Source: Acidimicrobiales bacterium
GTDB taxonomy: Bacteria; Actinomycetota; Acidimicrobiia; Acidimicrobiales; Iamiaceae
Reading direction: 5' to 3'
Length of the DNA stretch: 52,756 nucleotides
NCBI GenBank assembly: GCA_025463365.1
Contig: JAOBWM010000030.1
Span: 1 to 52,756 of the forward strand
Under the pieces are notes generated by a model that was given only the letters and a program-made list of their open reading frames with translations, was not told where the DNA came from and did not search any database. Shown in pieces: positions 1 to 8,090 of the stretch. Every line of letters begins with the position of its first letter. The stretch's first letter is position 1. Both the position numbers and the translations under genes were made by a program.

Positions 1-152
1 GCCGACGTGCCGACGTCCCGACGTGCCGACGTGCCGACGTGCCGACGTGCCGACGTGCCGACGTGCCGACGTGCCGACGTGCCGACGTGCCGACGTGCCG
101 ACGTGCCGACGTGCCGACGTGCCGACGTGCTGACGTGCTGACGTGCTGACGT
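1..152. repeat. 8-bp tandem repeat array (unit GCCGACGT, 19 copies)
   Basis: Nineteen head-to-tail copies of an 8-bp unit fill the left edge. Copy 3 reads CCCGACGT and the last three read GCTGACGT; the rest are identical. The array may continue beyond the window. It stops 31 bp before the ATG of the next gene. The unit length is not a multiple of three, so the array is unlikely to be coding. Copy number changes could alter promoter spacing, which is inference. Confidence 0.95.
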
Positions 153-183
153 CCCCGGTCCGGCGCGCCTGCCAGGGTTGAGC

Positions 184-1191
184 ATGCGAATCGACGAGCT
201 CCCCACACCGGCGCTGGTGGTCGACCTCGACCTGCTCGACGCCAACATCGCCCGCATGGCCGCAGCCTGGCCGGGCACGCGCCTGCGTCCCCACGTGAAG
301 GCGTTCAAGTCGACCGCACTGGCGCAGCGGCTCGCAGCCGCAGGCCACACCGCGTTCTGCGCGGCCACCCGCCGGGAGATCGCCGGGTTGGCCGCCGCCG
401 GCCTCGGCCACGACCTGCTCCTTGCCAACGAGGTGGTCGATGGGGACCGGCTGGCGGCATTGATCTCGGGTGCGCCCGATGCGCGGATCACCGTCGCCGT
501 CGATTCGCCCGAGACGATCGAGGTCGCCGCCCGCGCCGGCGTCGCCGAGGTGCTGATCGATGTCAACGTCGGCATGCCTCGCTGCGGCTGCGCCCCGGAG
601 GACGCGGGGCGCCTGGCGGAGCTGGCCCGCAGCCGGGGCCTGGGCGTGCGCGGGGTCATGGGCTACGAGGGGCACCTCATGGCCGAGCCCGTTGACCGGG
701 CCGCCAAGGTCGAGGCGGCCATGGCGCTGCTGCTGGCGGCTCACGAGCTGGTCGGCGGGGACATCGTCTCGGGCGGTGGGACGGGGACGTGGGACAGCAA
801 CCAGTGGGTCACCGAGCTCCAAGCCGGCAGCTTCACGTTGATGGACACCCACTACGACGCGGCGGGCGTCGGGTTCGCCAAGGCGCTCAGCCTCCACACG
901 ACGGTGCTGTCGGTCAACGCGATCGGCGGCTGGTCGACGTGCGACGGCGGCCTCAAGGCGCTCGGCATGGACCACGGCGACCCAGCCATCGACGGCGCGT
1001 CGGTCTGGTACTGCGCCGACGAGCACACCGTGTTCTCGATGGCAGACGGCGCTCCCCTGCCCGGCATCGGCGACCGGGTCCGCATCTGGCCGGCCCACGT
1101 CGACCCGACGGTCGCCTACCACGAACGGTTGTGGGTGACGCAGGGCGACCAGGTGCTCGACGAGTGGCCCGTCGACCTCCGCGGCTGGTGA
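184..1191 (+). CDS. D-threonine aldolase / D-serine dehydratase-like PLP enzyme
   Basis: 335-residue protein of the alanine-racemase-fold (type III PLP) family that includes D-threonine aldolase and D-serine dehydratase. The N-terminal RPHVKAFKS segment carries the expected PLP lysine (about K39). The C-terminal metal site reads H-V-D-P-T (about H305/D307). Family knowledge: His-x-Cys is typical of eukaryotic-type D-serine dehydratase and His-x-Asp of D-threonine aldolase, so aldolase-type chemistry on D-3-hydroxy amino acids is favoured. It is likely cytoplasmic. I chose ATG at 184 over TTG at 178 because AGGG at 174-177 is correctly spaced for 184. It is monocistronic, converging on rdgB. 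Exact substrate is unknown. Confidence 0.85.
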   Translation: MRIDELPTPALVVDLDLLDANIARMAAAWPGTRLRPHVKAFKSTALAQRLAAAGHTAFCAATRREIAGLAAAGLGHDLLLANEVVDGDRLAALISGAPDARITVAVDSPETIEVAARAGVAEVLIDVNVGMPRCGCAPEDAGRLAELARSRGLGVRGVMGYEGHLMAEPVDRAAKVEAAMALLLAAHELVGGDIVSGGGTGTWDSNQWVTELQAGSFTLMDTHYDAAGVGFAKALSLHTTVLSVNAIGGWSTCDGGLKALGMDHGDPAIDGASVWYCADEHTVFSMADGAPLPGIGDRVRIWPAHVDPTVAYHERLWVTQGDQVLDEWPVDLRGW

Positions 1192-1202
1192 CCGCTCATC
1201 GG

Positions 1203-1250
1203 TTCTTGTGTTCGAACGTCGCCCTCACACCGACGAATGCACACCAGAAG
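1203..1250. repeat. Degenerate copy of dispersed palindromic repeat
   Basis: The left arm TTCTTGTGTTCG and the inner CGTCG...CGACG stem match the better copy at 1264-1312 almost base for base, but the right arm is decayed (TGCACACCAGAA). It lies between the convergent gene ends at 1191 and 1320. Confidence 0.7.
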
Positions 1251-1263
1251 CGGGCCACCTCGC

Positions 1264-1312
1264 CTTCTTGTGTTCGAACGTCGCCCTGACACCGACGAAC
1301 GAACACAAGAAG
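1264..1312. repeat. Palindromic repeat / hairpin between convergent genes
   Basis: A perfect 13-bp inverted repeat pairs 1264-1276 with 1300-1312. An AA/AA internal loop separates it from a second 5-bp stem (CGTCG 1279-1283 with CGACG 1293-1297), leaving a 9-nt loop. It ends 7 bp before the rdgB stop and may act as a bidirectional terminator. The same layout and core (TTGTGT, CGA, TCGCCC) recur at 50535-50579, so I treat it as a dispersed repeat family. Confidence 0.8.
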
Positions 1313-1319
1313 TGAACCG

Positions 1320-1940
1320 TCAGGCGGCGGACAGTTGGGCGAGCAGGGCTTCGAGCGAGCGGCCGCGGTGGCTGATCGCGTGCTTGTCGGCCGGGTCCAT
1401 CTCGGCGAACGTGCGGCCGTCGCCGTCATCGGGCACGAACACGGGGTCGTAGCCGAACCCGCTGTCCCCACGCGCTGCGGTTGCGATGTGGCCCTCGACG
1501 GTGCCGTCGGCCACCAGCTCGGAGCCGTCGGGGCGCTGGAGGACGACCACCGATCGGAATCGGGCCCGGCGCGCCACGGGATCTGGCCGGTCGGCGAGCG
1601 CGGCCAGGAGCTTGGCGACGTTGTCGGCATCGGTCGCGTGCTCGCCGGCGTAGCGGGCCGACCACACGCCGGGCGCGCCGTCGAGGGCGTCGACCTCGAG
1701 ACCCGAGTCGTCGGCCAACGCGGCCAGACCGGTGGCGGCTACCAGCGCCGCGGCCTTGAGCCGGGCATTGCCGAGGAACGTGTCCTGGTCCTCCACGACC
1801 TCGGGCACCTCGTCCTCGGACGGCCGGGGCACGAGGTCCATGCGGTCGCCGAGCACCCAACGGATCTCGTCGGCCTTCTTGGGGTTGGCCGACGCCAGCA
1901 CGACCGGCTCGCGCCGGGCCGGGGCGGCGCCGTCCACCAT
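1320..1940 (-). CDS. rdgB: Non-canonical purine NTP pyrophosphatase (RdgB/HAM1)
   Basis: 206 residues, normal for the family. It hydrolyses dITP, dXTP and ITP to the monophosphate, clearing deaminated purines from the nucleotide pool. Visible motifs are ASANPKKADEI at the N-terminus (substrate and metal binding), ADDSGLEVDAL in the middle, and GDSGFGYDPVF followed by a conserved SHRGR near the C-terminus. The ATG at 1940 shares one base with the rph stop (TGATG), so the two are translationally coupled, as in the actinobacterial rph-rdgB pair. Frame-extended versions reaching upstream into rph are artefacts. Confidence 0.95.
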   Translation of the reverse strand: MVDGAAPARREPVVLASANPKKADEIRWVLGDRMDLVPRPSEDEVPEVVEDQDTFLGNARLKAAALVAATGLAALADDSGLEVDALDGAPGVWSARYAGEHATDADNVAKLLAALADRPDPVARRARFRSVVVLQRPDGSELVADGTVEGHIATAARGDSGFGYDPVFVPDDGDGRTFAEMDPADKHAISHRGRSLEALLAQLSAA

Positions 1941-2680
1941 CACCGCCCGGGGCGGGGCGACGGGGGCGTGGCCAGGACCTCGGCCTGCACCGCCGTGATC
2001 TGTGCGATGCCGGACTCCGCCAGCGACAACAGCGCGTCGAGCTCGCTGCGGGAGAAGGCGGCGCCCTCGGCCGTCCCCTGCACCTCGACGAAGCGCCCGG
2101 CGCCGGTCATGACCACGTTCATGTCGACCTCGGCGGTCGAGTCCTCCACGTAGGGAAGGTCGAGCAGCGGAGTGCCGCCGACGATGCCCACCGAGATCGC
2201 CGCGCAGGCATCGGTGAGCGGGAGGGCGGGGATCTTGCCGGCCTGCACGAGCCGGGTGAGGGCGTCGTGCAGGGCCACGTAACCGCCGCAGATCGACGCG
2301 GTGCGGGTGCCGCCGTCGGCCTGGAGGACGTCGCAATCGACGATCACCTGGCGCTCGCCGAGGGCCGCCATGTCACAGACGGACCGCAGCGACCGGCCGA
2401 TGAGGCGTTGGATCTCCTGGGTCCGGCCGGACTGCTTGCCCTTGGCCGCCTCGCGACCGATGCGTTCGGCCGAGGCACCGGGGAGCATCGAGTACTCCGC
2501 GGTCACCCAGCCCTTGCCGCGTCCGCGCATCCAGCGGGGCACGTCCTCGTCCACCGAGGCGGTGCACAGCACGCGGGTGCCGCCGAACGACACCAGCACG
2601 GACCCAGCGGCCTGTTCGGTGAAGTCGCGCTGGAAGGTGATCGGGCGGAGTTCGTCGGGCTGGCGGCCGTCGGGTCGCAT
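1940..2680 (-). CDS. rph: Ribonuclease PH
   Basis: 246-residue phosphorolytic 3'-5' exoribonuclease that trims tRNA 3' ends. The PH-domain signatures are clear: [18 protein letters not shown], then [17 protein letters not shown] (phosphate and metal site) and [21 protein letters not shown] chose ATG 2680, not the 11-codon-longer start at 2713, because GAGGAG sits 6 nt upstream of 2680 and the family starts near MRPDGRxPDELRP. It lies downstream of murI after a 59-nt gap and is coupled to rdgB. The order murI-rph-rdgB is conserved in actinobacteria. Confidence 0.96.
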   Translation of the reverse strand: MRPDGRQPDELRPITFQRDFTEQAAGSVLVSFGGTRVLCTASVDEDVPRWMRGRGKGWVTAEYSMLPGASAERIGREAAKGKQSGRTQEIQRLIGRSLRSVCDMAALGERQVIVDCDVLQADGGTRTASICGGYVALHDALTRLVQAGKIPALPLTDACAAISVGIVGGTPLLDLPYVEDSTAEVDMNVVMTGAGRFVEVQGTAEGAAFSRSELDALLSLAESGIAQITAVQAEVLATPPSPRPGR

Positions 2681-2739
2681 GGGGGCTCCTCGGTGGTGCG
2701 GGCGAGCAGCCATCGTCGCAGACGGCGTCGCCGAGCTCC

Positions 2740-3582
2740 TCAGTCGGCCCAGGGCGCCGGTTCGGCCGACGCCAGCTCGGGGCCGAGGAGCCGGGCGCCC
2801 AACTCGCGGAAGTGGTGCACGTCGCCCGACGAGATGAAGCGATGGGTGCCGACGTGATCCGTCTCGTGACGCCCGACGGCCGCGGTGCCGACATCGGGAC
2901 CGCCGCCAGCGATCAGGGCTCGGACCTCAAACGCCGTCTCGTCGGCCGACGACACGAGCACGACCTCACGCCCCACGACGTCGGAGAGCGCCCGGGCGAG
3001 GAACGGGTAGTGCGTGCAACCGAGCAACAGGGCGTCGACCTTGGCGTCGATGACCGGGGCCAGCAGCCGCTCGGCCAACACGAGGACTTGATCGGTGTGC
3101 GTCTCGCCCCGCTCGACGAACTCCACGAATCCGGGGCAGGCCGCGATCGTCAGGTCGACGTCCGCGCCGGTGGCGGCGACGGCCCGCTGGTAGGCACCCG
3201 AACGCACCGTGCCGACCGTGCCGATCACGCCCACCCGGCCCGTCTCGGTGGCCCGAACCAGCGAGCGGACGCCAGGCTCGATCACGCCGACGATCGGGAC
3301 GGGAAGCTCCGCTCGCAACGTGTCGAGCGCGGCCGCGGTGGCGGTGTTGCAAGCGACGACCAGCAGCTTCACGTCGTGGTCGCGGACCAGGTAGCCGGCG
3401 ATCTGGCGAGCGAAACCGGCCACCTCGTCGAGCGAGCGCGGGCCGTACGGGTAGCGGCCGGTGTCGCCGACGTACACGAGGTCCTCGCCGGGCAGGAGGT
3501 CGATCAGCGCCCGGGCCACCGTGAGGCCGCCGAAGCCGCTGTCGAACATCCCGATCGGTCGAGGGTCGAGGGCAGCGGACAC
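2740..3582 (-). CDS. murI: Glutamate racemase
   Basis: 280 residues. Converts L- to D-glutamate for peptidoglycan. The two catalytic cysteines are in VVACNTA (C78) and LLGCTHYPF (C189), and the N-terminal [12 protein letters not shown] motif supplies the conserved Asp-Ser. The protein is full length. The GTG start at 3582 has no Shine-Dalgarno; a TAGCCT box ends 6 nt before it, so it is probably a leaderless mRNA that also carries rph and rdgB. Confidence 0.96.
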   Translation of the reverse strand: MSAALDPRPIGMFDSGFGGLTVARALIDLLPGEDLVYVGDTGRYPYGPRSLDEVAGFARQIAGYLVRDHDVKLLVVACNTATAAALDTLRAELPVPIVGVIEPGVRSLVRATETGRVGVIGTVGTVRSGAYQRAVAATGADVDLTIAACPGFVEFVERGETHTDQVLVLAERLLAPVIDAKVDALLLGCTHYPFLARALSDVVGREVVLVSSADETAFEVRALIAGGGPDVGTAAVGRHETDHVGTHRFISSGDVHHFRELGARLLGPELASAEPAPWAD

Positions 3583-3588
3583 GTCACC

Positions 3589-3594
3589 AGGCTA
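3589..3594 (-). promoter_or_regulatory. -10 box of murI (leaderless)
   Basis: TAGCCT followed by exactly 6 nt and then the murI GTG. The predicted transcription start coincides with the start codon. No convincing -35 is visible. Confidence 0.6.
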
Positions 3595-3738
3595 CGAGGA
3601 CCGATCGAGCCGCGATGACCACGCAACGTAGGATCGGCGCACCAGGGGAACTCTGATGGAATTCCCAGGTTCGTGTGCTTCGCTGCCAGTCCGCAGTTCA
3701 CGCCAACGCTGGAATGCGTGACCAAAAGGGGACAACAG

Positions 3739-4599
3739 ATGGCCAACCGCAAGCTCCTCGGGGCCGCCGCCATGGCTGGCGCCCTCACCATCGGTGGCGT
3801 CGTCGGCGTTGCCCTCGGCAGCCCATCGACGTCGGGCGCCGAGAAGGCGGCCACCACCACCACCACCACCACCACCACCACCACCACCACGACCGTGCCC
3901 AGCCGCGGGCCTGGCAAGGGGCCTGGCATGGGCGGGCCTCGCCGCGGTCCTGGCGGCGGCGTGGAGCTCGACGCCGCGGCGAAGGCCATCGGCATCTCCG
4001 TCGACGACCTGCGGACCGCGCTCGAGGGCGGCAAGAGCATCGCGGACGTCGCCAAGGGCAAGGGCGTCGACAAGCAGAAGGTGATCGACGCCATGGTCGC
4101 GGCGGCATCGAAGCAGCTCGACGAGGCCAAGCAGGCACTCCCCGACCGCATCGCCAAGCAGGTCGACGGCACGTTCCGGCCCCCCAAGGACGGCAAGGGC
4201 GGGCCCGGCGGCTTCGGCGGCCGCGGGCCCGGCATGGCCGGTGGCCGCTTCGGCCTGACGGCCGCGGCCAAGGCGCTCGGCATCTCCGAGGATGATCTCG
4301 CCACGGCGCTGAAGGACGGCAAGAGCATCGCGGACGTCGCCAAGGACAAGGGCGTCGACAAGCAGAAGGTGGTCGACGCCATGGTGGCGGCGGCGAAGGA
4401 CGCCATCGCCGCTCAGGTCAAGGCCGGCCACCTCCAGCAGGACAGGGCCGACACGATCGTGAAGGACCTCCCCGACCACATCGCCACGTTCGTCGATGGC
4501 AAGGGCTTCGCCGGCCGTGGTCCTGGTGGCCACGGTCCCGGCCCGGGCCCCGGTGGCCCCGGCCACCCCGACGGTCCCGAGGGCCCTGGCGGCAACTGA
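3739..4599 (+). CDS. Secreted Thr/Gly-rich protein with two duplicated helical domains
   Basis: 286 residues from ATG 3739, with AAGGG about 8 nt upstream. Residues 1-30 are a signal peptide or anchor (NRKLLGAAAMAGALTIGGVVGVALG). A run of about 14 threonines follows, then a Gly/Pro/Arg-rich linker, helical unit 1 (about 75-145), a second Gly-rich linker, helical unit 2 (about 170-250) and a Gly/Pro-rich tail. Both units contain the segment KSIADVAKxKGVDKQKVxDAMVAAA, and the DNA encoding them (about 4030-4107 and 4318-4395) is nearly identical. Similar units occur in actinobacterial surface proteins of unknown role. It is probably exported to the cell surface; I assign no function. Confidence 0.85.
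   Translation: MANRKLLGAAAMAGALTIGGVVGVALGSPSTSGAEKAATTTTTTTTTTTTTTVPSRGPGKGPGMGGPRRGPGGGVELDAAAKAIGISVDDLRTALEGGKSIADVAKGKGVDKQKVIDAMVAAASKQLDEAKQALPDRIAKQVDGTFRPPKDGKGGPGGFGGRGPGMAGGRFGLTAAAKALGISEDDLATALKDGKSIADVAKDKGVDKQKVVDAMVAAAKDAIAAQVKAGHLQQDRADTIVKDLPDHIATFVDGKGFAGRGPGGHGPGPGPGGPGHPDGPEGPGGN
3851..3890 (+). repeat. ACC trinucleotide run encoding poly-threonine
   Basis: About 13 perfect ACC/CCA units inside the secreted protein gene. Slippage by whole units would lengthen or shorten the Thr linker without changing frame. Confidence 0.95.
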
Positions 4600-4607
4600 C
4601 GCTTCGG

Positions 4608-4613
4608 TAGCGT
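4608..4613 (+). promoter_or_regulatory. -10 box of the 4622 membrane protein gene
   Basis: GGTAGCGT, with TAGCGT ending 8 nt before GTG 4622. It lies just after the upstream stop codon. The downstream gene lacks a Shine-Dalgarno, consistent with leaderless transcription. Confidence 0.5.
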
Positions 4614-4621
4614 CTCGGCTC

Positions 4622-5206
4622 GTGCCGGACGCTGGGGGGACGATCGAGGCGCGCCCGGCGCGGCTCGCAGCGGTCGCGGTGCTGGGCGGGTTGTTCATCT
4701 CGGTGGGCGACCACCTCTTCCACGTCCGCACCGGGATCCTGGTGCACCACTGGTACCCGCAGTGGGACGGCCAGACGTTGGTCGTGCTCCCGATGTTCGT
4801 CGGGGCCGCGGCCGCCATGGTCCTCGTCGCCCGACCGCTGGCGCGGACCCTGCCCCGCCCGACGCCGCGCGCCGCGGTGCTCGCGGCCGCCCTGTTCTTC
4901 GCCGCCTACGCGTTCACCGGCTGGGCGGGCACGGACCATCCGATGGCGTGCCTGCTCGTGCTCCTCACCGCGTTCGCGGTCCGGCTCGCCCTGGCCCTGC
5001 CGGCGGAGCGTCGGCCGACGGTGATCGTCGGCATCCTCATCGGCCTGGGCGGCTGCCTCGGTGAAGCGCTGGTGTCGAAGATGGGGCTGTTCGACTACGT
5101 GCATCGAGACGCGATCGTGCCGTTCTGGTTGTTCCCGCTCTACCTCAACGGCGCCGCCGCGGTCCTCGCGGCGACGAAGCTGAGCGAGGCACCGGCCGAG
5201 CAGTAG
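4622..5206 (+). CDS. Multi-pass integral membrane protein, unknown function
   Basis: 194 residues from GTG 4622, with about five to six hydrophobic helices: AVAVLGGLFISVG, VVLPMFVGAAAAMVLVA, AVLAAALFFAAYAF, ACLLVLLTAFAVRLALA, VIVGILIGLGGCLG and a last one near PFWLFPLYLNGAAAVLAA. The C-terminal GLFDYxxxDAIVPFWLFPLY pattern recalls small inner-membrane families such as DUF2878, but I cannot assign it. Longer reading-frame versions start inside the preceding gene and are unlikely. It converges on cysM with 3 nt between the stop codons. Confidence 0.75.
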   Translation: MPDAGGTIEARPARLAAVAVLGGLFISVGDHLFHVRTGILVHHWYPQWDGQTLVVLPMFVGAAAAMVLVARPLARTLPRPTPRAAVLAAALFFAAYAFTGWAGTDHPMACLLVLLTAFAVRLALALPAERRPTVIVGILIGLGGCLGEALVSKMGLFDYVHRDAIVPFWLFPLYLNGAAAVLAATKLSEAPAEQ

Positions 5207-5209
5207 GCC

Positions 5210-6157
5210 TCAGAAGTAGATGGTCTTCTTGGCCCGCTCGACGACCTCGTCGATCGGTGCGGTCCAGGCGCCGGTGCTGAGGTACTTCCAGCCGCCGTCG
5301 CACACGATCATGACGACCACGCCTCGCTCGATCTCCGCCGCGCACTTGGCGGCACCGGCCGCGATGGCGCCCGACGAGATGCCGACGAACAGGCCGAGCT
5401 CGGTGAGGCGGCGGGTCCACTCGATGCTCTCGCGGGGTCGGACGATCATCCGGCGGTCGAGCAGGTTGGGCCCGTCCCAATCGGAGTACACGGGCGGGAT
5501 GAAGCCCTCGTCGAAGTTCTTCAGCCCGTCGACCATCTCGCCCGCCGGCGGCTCGATGGCCCAGATCTGGATGTCGGGGTTCTGCTCCTTGAGGTAGGTG
5601 CCCACCCCCATCAAGGTGCCCGCGGTGCCGAGGCCTCCGACGAAGTGGGTGATCTCGGGGACGTCGGCCCAGATCTCGGGGCCGGTGCCCTCGTAGTGGG
5701 CACGGGGGTTGGCGTCGTTGCCGTACTGGAACGGGAAGTACCAGTCGGGGTTCTCGGCGGCGAGGGCCTGGGCCCGGCGCATCGCGCCGTTCGAGCCCTC
5801 CGATCCCGGCGATGAGATGATCTCGCTGCCCCAGACCTCCAGCGCCTGACGCCGTTCCACCGACACGTTCTCCGGCAGCACGACCTTGAACGTGTAGCCG
5901 CGCATCTTGGCGATCATCGCCAGCGCGATGCCGGTGTTGCCCGACGACGACTCGATGATCACCGACCCGGGCTGCAGGCGGCCTTCCTTCTCGGCGTCCT
6001 CGATCATGTACTTGGCGGCGCGGTCCTTGACCGACCCACCCGGGTTCTGCCCCTCGAGCTTGGCGAGGATCCGAACCTCGGCGTTCGGGCTGATCGCGGA
6101 GATGTCGACCACAGGTGTGTCCCCGATGAGGTCGGTGACACTGGAATAGAGCGCCAC
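5210..6157 (-). CDS. cysM: Cysteine synthase, CysM type
   Basis: 315-residue fold-type II PLP enzyme making L-cysteine. The PLP lysine is K44 in PGGSVKDRAA and the phosphate loop is SSSGNTG (about 70-76). The actinobacterial CysM described in mycobacteria uses O-phosphoserine and the thiocarboxylated carrier CysO. The upstream gene encodes a Mec-type protease, which points to that branch, but no cysO lies in the 86-bp gap. GTG 6157 was chosen because it gives the family N-terminus (MALYSSVTDLIGDTP); the longer frame is spurious. Substrate (O-phosphoserine or O-acetylserine) cannot be told from sequence. Confidence 0.9.
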   Translation of the reverse strand: MALYSSVTDLIGDTPVVDISAISPNAEVRILAKLEGQNPGGSVKDRAAKYMIEDAEKEGRLQPGSVIIESSSGNTGIALAMIAKMRGYTFKVVLPENVSVERRQALEVWGSEIISSPGSEGSNGAMRRAQALAAENPDWYFPFQYGNDANPRAHYEGTGPEIWADVPEITHFVGGLGTAGTLMGVGTYLKEQNPDIQIWAIEPPAGEMVDGLKNFDEGFIPPVYSDWDGPNLLDRRMIVRPRESIEWTRRLTELGLFVGISSGAIAAGAAKCAAEIERGVVVMIVCDGGWKYLSTGAWTAPIDEVVERAKKTIYF

Positions 6158-6243
6158 AGCGCGGCTCCCGGAAAGTTGACTGGAACGCTCAGGATTGTAG
6201 GAGGACGCCGACACGGGTCCCCACAACGAGGCCGGCCCGCAGT

Positions 6244-6660
6244 TCAGCCTTCGACGATCGCCACCGGGGTCTCGACGATCGTGCGGCCGTCGAGGATCCA
6301 GGACCGCAGCATGGGCTCGGTGTCGCGCAAGGAGACGATCACGTAGTGCCAGCCCTCGAGCAACGGGTTGTCGGCCTTGTCGACGTCGGTCGGCGACGGG
6401 TACGGATCGGTGTGGGTGTGGGAGTGCATGACGCCCACGATGTCGAGGCCTCGGGGGCCGAGCGCCTCGTCTGCGGCGAGGAACCCGTCGGGACCGATCC
6501 CGTACGTCTTGGCCGACTGGTCGGCGTTTCGGGCCGGCACGAACGCGTCGATCCGATCGCCGCCCCACGGCCCGCCGAGGAGCCCGCACGCCTCGAACGG
6601 CAGGCCCCGGATCGCATGGCCGATCATGGCGGCACGGGCGGATCGGGCGATGCGGAGCAC
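6244..6660 (-). CDS. mec: Mec-type JAMM metalloprotease
   Basis: 138 residues, a complete MPN/JAB domain. The JAMM zinc site is intact: E23 in FEACGLLGG, then H79-S-H81 and S89/D92 in the MHSHTHTDPYPSPTD segment. In mycobacteria the homologue cleaves the CysO-cysteine adduct to release cysteine. It sits directly upstream of cysM, as expected. GTG 6660 has no Shine-Dalgarno and follows TACCGT by 6 nt, so the mec-cysM transcript is probably leaderless. Confidence 0.88.
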   Translation of the reverse strand: MLRIARSARAAMIGHAIRGLPFEACGLLGGPWGGDRIDAFVPARNADQSAKTYGIGPDGFLAADEALGPRGLDIVGVMHSHTHTDPYPSPTDVDKADNPLLEGWHYVIVSLRDTEPMLRSWILDGRTIVETPVAIVEG

Positions 6661-6666
6661 CCGGCC

Positions 6667-6672
6667 ACGGTA
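6667..6672 (-). promoter_or_regulatory. -10 box of mec-cysM (leaderless)
   Basis: TACCGT, then 6 nt, then the mec GTG. Same spacing as at murI and comF. Confidence 0.55.
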
Positions 6673-6711
6673 CCGACCAGCCCGCCCCGCCCCGAGGATC
6701 GGAGCGGGGCT

Positions 6712-8034
6712 CTACGCCGCCGCCACGGGTACCGCGCCCAACACCAGCCACCGGTCGCCCCGGAAGCGGACGACGAGGACGACGGCGCGGGCCGCCATGA
6801 AGGCCCCGAAGGCGGCCCAGACCCAGCCGATGCCGGCGTCGAGCGGGAGGATCGGGGCGACGGCGAGCGCGAACACCAGCGCAGCACCGGCCATGGCCCA
6901 CGCCAGGAACCGTTGGTCGCCGGCACCGATGAGCACGCCGTCGAGCACGAACGCCACCGCGGCCAGCGGCTGGAGTACCGCTACCCACAAGAGCAGGAAC
7001 GTCACGAGGTGGACGACGCGCGGATCGTCGGTGAACACGTGCGGCAGCCAGGGCGACGCGGCGGCCACCACCGCGCCGGTGCCCACGCATGCATAGATCC
7101 CGAGGCGCAGCAACCGGTTCGAGGCTGCACGAGCGCCGTCGCCGTCCGAGGCGCCGAGCAGGCGGCCGACGAGGGCCTGGCCGGCGATGGCCAGCGCGTC
7201 GAGGCCCATGGCGAGCAGGTTCCACACCTCGAACGCGATCTGGTGGGCGGCGACATCATCGGACCCGATCCGAGTGGCGACCGCGGTGAGGAGCACCAGC
7301 GCGCCCCGAAGCGAGGCCGTGCGGATGGCCAGGTCCGCACCCACCCGGATGAGGCGCCGCTGCTGCGCAAGGCGAGGCCGCAGCGGTGCTCCGGCCCGGC
7401 GCGCCGCTCCCCCGACAGCCCGTAGGTACAGCGCGGCGCCGACCACCTGAGCCAGGACGGTTCCGACCGCTGAGGCACCGATGCCCTGATCCAGCCCGTA
7501 GACCAACACCAGCTCGAGCACGAGGTTCAGCGCCGCCGTCCCGACCGCGACGAGCAACGGGGTCCGGGTGTCCTGGAGCCCCCGCAGGTACCCGGTACCG
7601 GCCAGCGTGACGAGCAGGAACGGCAGGCCGACGAGGCTGATCCGCAGGTAGAGGAGGGCCTGCGCCGCGACTTCGCCGTGGGCGCCGAGCGCGGAGATCA
7701 GGGGCCGACCGGCCAAGCCGAGCGCGATGGCGATGGCGACGCCGACGAACAGTCCCAGCCACACGCCTTGGACCGCGTCCTCGGCGGCGTCGGCGTGGCG
7801 ACCGGCCCCAAGCAGGCGCGAGACCGAGGCAGTGGTGCCGTAGGCGAGGAAGATGCACAGCGACGTCGCCGTCAGCAGGATCGACGACGCCACCGCCAGC
7901 CCGGCCAGCGGCGCGGTCCCCAGGTGCCCCACCACCGCCGTGTCGGCCAACAGGTACACCGGCTCGGCCAGCAGGGCCACGAGCGCGGGACCGGCGAGCC
8001 GGGCGATCTCGCGATCGAGCGTCGGTGCGGGCAT
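6712..8034 (-). CDS. MATE family efflux transporter (DinF-like)
   Basis: 440 residues with about 12 membrane helices in two homologous halves. The N-terminal stretch AEPVYLLADTAVVGHLGTAPLAGLAVA is the classic MATE helix-1/2 signature, and TGYLRGLQDTRTPL lies at the end of helix 4. Such proteins export cationic or amphipathic compounds using Na+ or H+ gradients; the DinF branch has no firmly known substrate. The ATG is at 8034. The promoter region overlaps that of smpB, which runs the other way. Confidence 0.88.
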   Translation of the reverse strand: MPAPTLDREIARLAGPALVALLAEPVYLLADTAVVGHLGTAPLAGLAVASSILLTATSLCIFLAYGTTASVSRLLGAGRHADAAEDAVQGVWLGLFVGVAIAIALGLAGRPLISALGAHGEVAAQALLYLRISLVGLPFLLVTLAGTGYLRGLQDTRTPLLVAVGTAALNLVLELVLVYGLDQGIGASAVGTVLAQVVGAALYLRAVGGAARRAGAPLRPRLAQQRRLIRVGADLAIRTASLRGALVLLTAVATRIGSDDVAAHQIAFEVWNLLAMGLDALAIAGQALVGRLLGASDGDGARAASNRLLRLGIYACVGTGAVVAAASPWLPHVFTDDPRVVHLVTFLLLWVAVLQPLAAVAFVLDGVLIGAGDQRFLAWAMAGAALVFALAVAPILPLDAGIGWVWAAFGAFMAARAVVLVVRFRGDRWLVLGAVPVAAA

Positions 8035-8073
8035 CGGCCCAGCTTGGTCGGCGGGGCCAACGCACCCGGCCGG

Positions 8074-8079
8074 TAGCCT
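8074..8079 (+). promoter_or_regulatory. -10 box of smpB
   Basis: GGTAGCCT, ending 11 nt before the smpB ATG and giving a leader of only about 5 nt. It matches the GGTAGCNT boxes upstream of 4622 and the tmRNA. Confidence 0.5.
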
Positions 8080-8090
8080 CGGGCCCCGCC

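Noticed and set aside
1-152. CRISPR array
   Set aside because: Units are contiguous 8-mers without spacers.
3851-3890. Poly-histidine or poly-proline protein in other frames of the ACC run
   Set aside because: These frames lack a signal peptide start and conserved content; the threonine frame has a start site, signal peptide and repeated domains.
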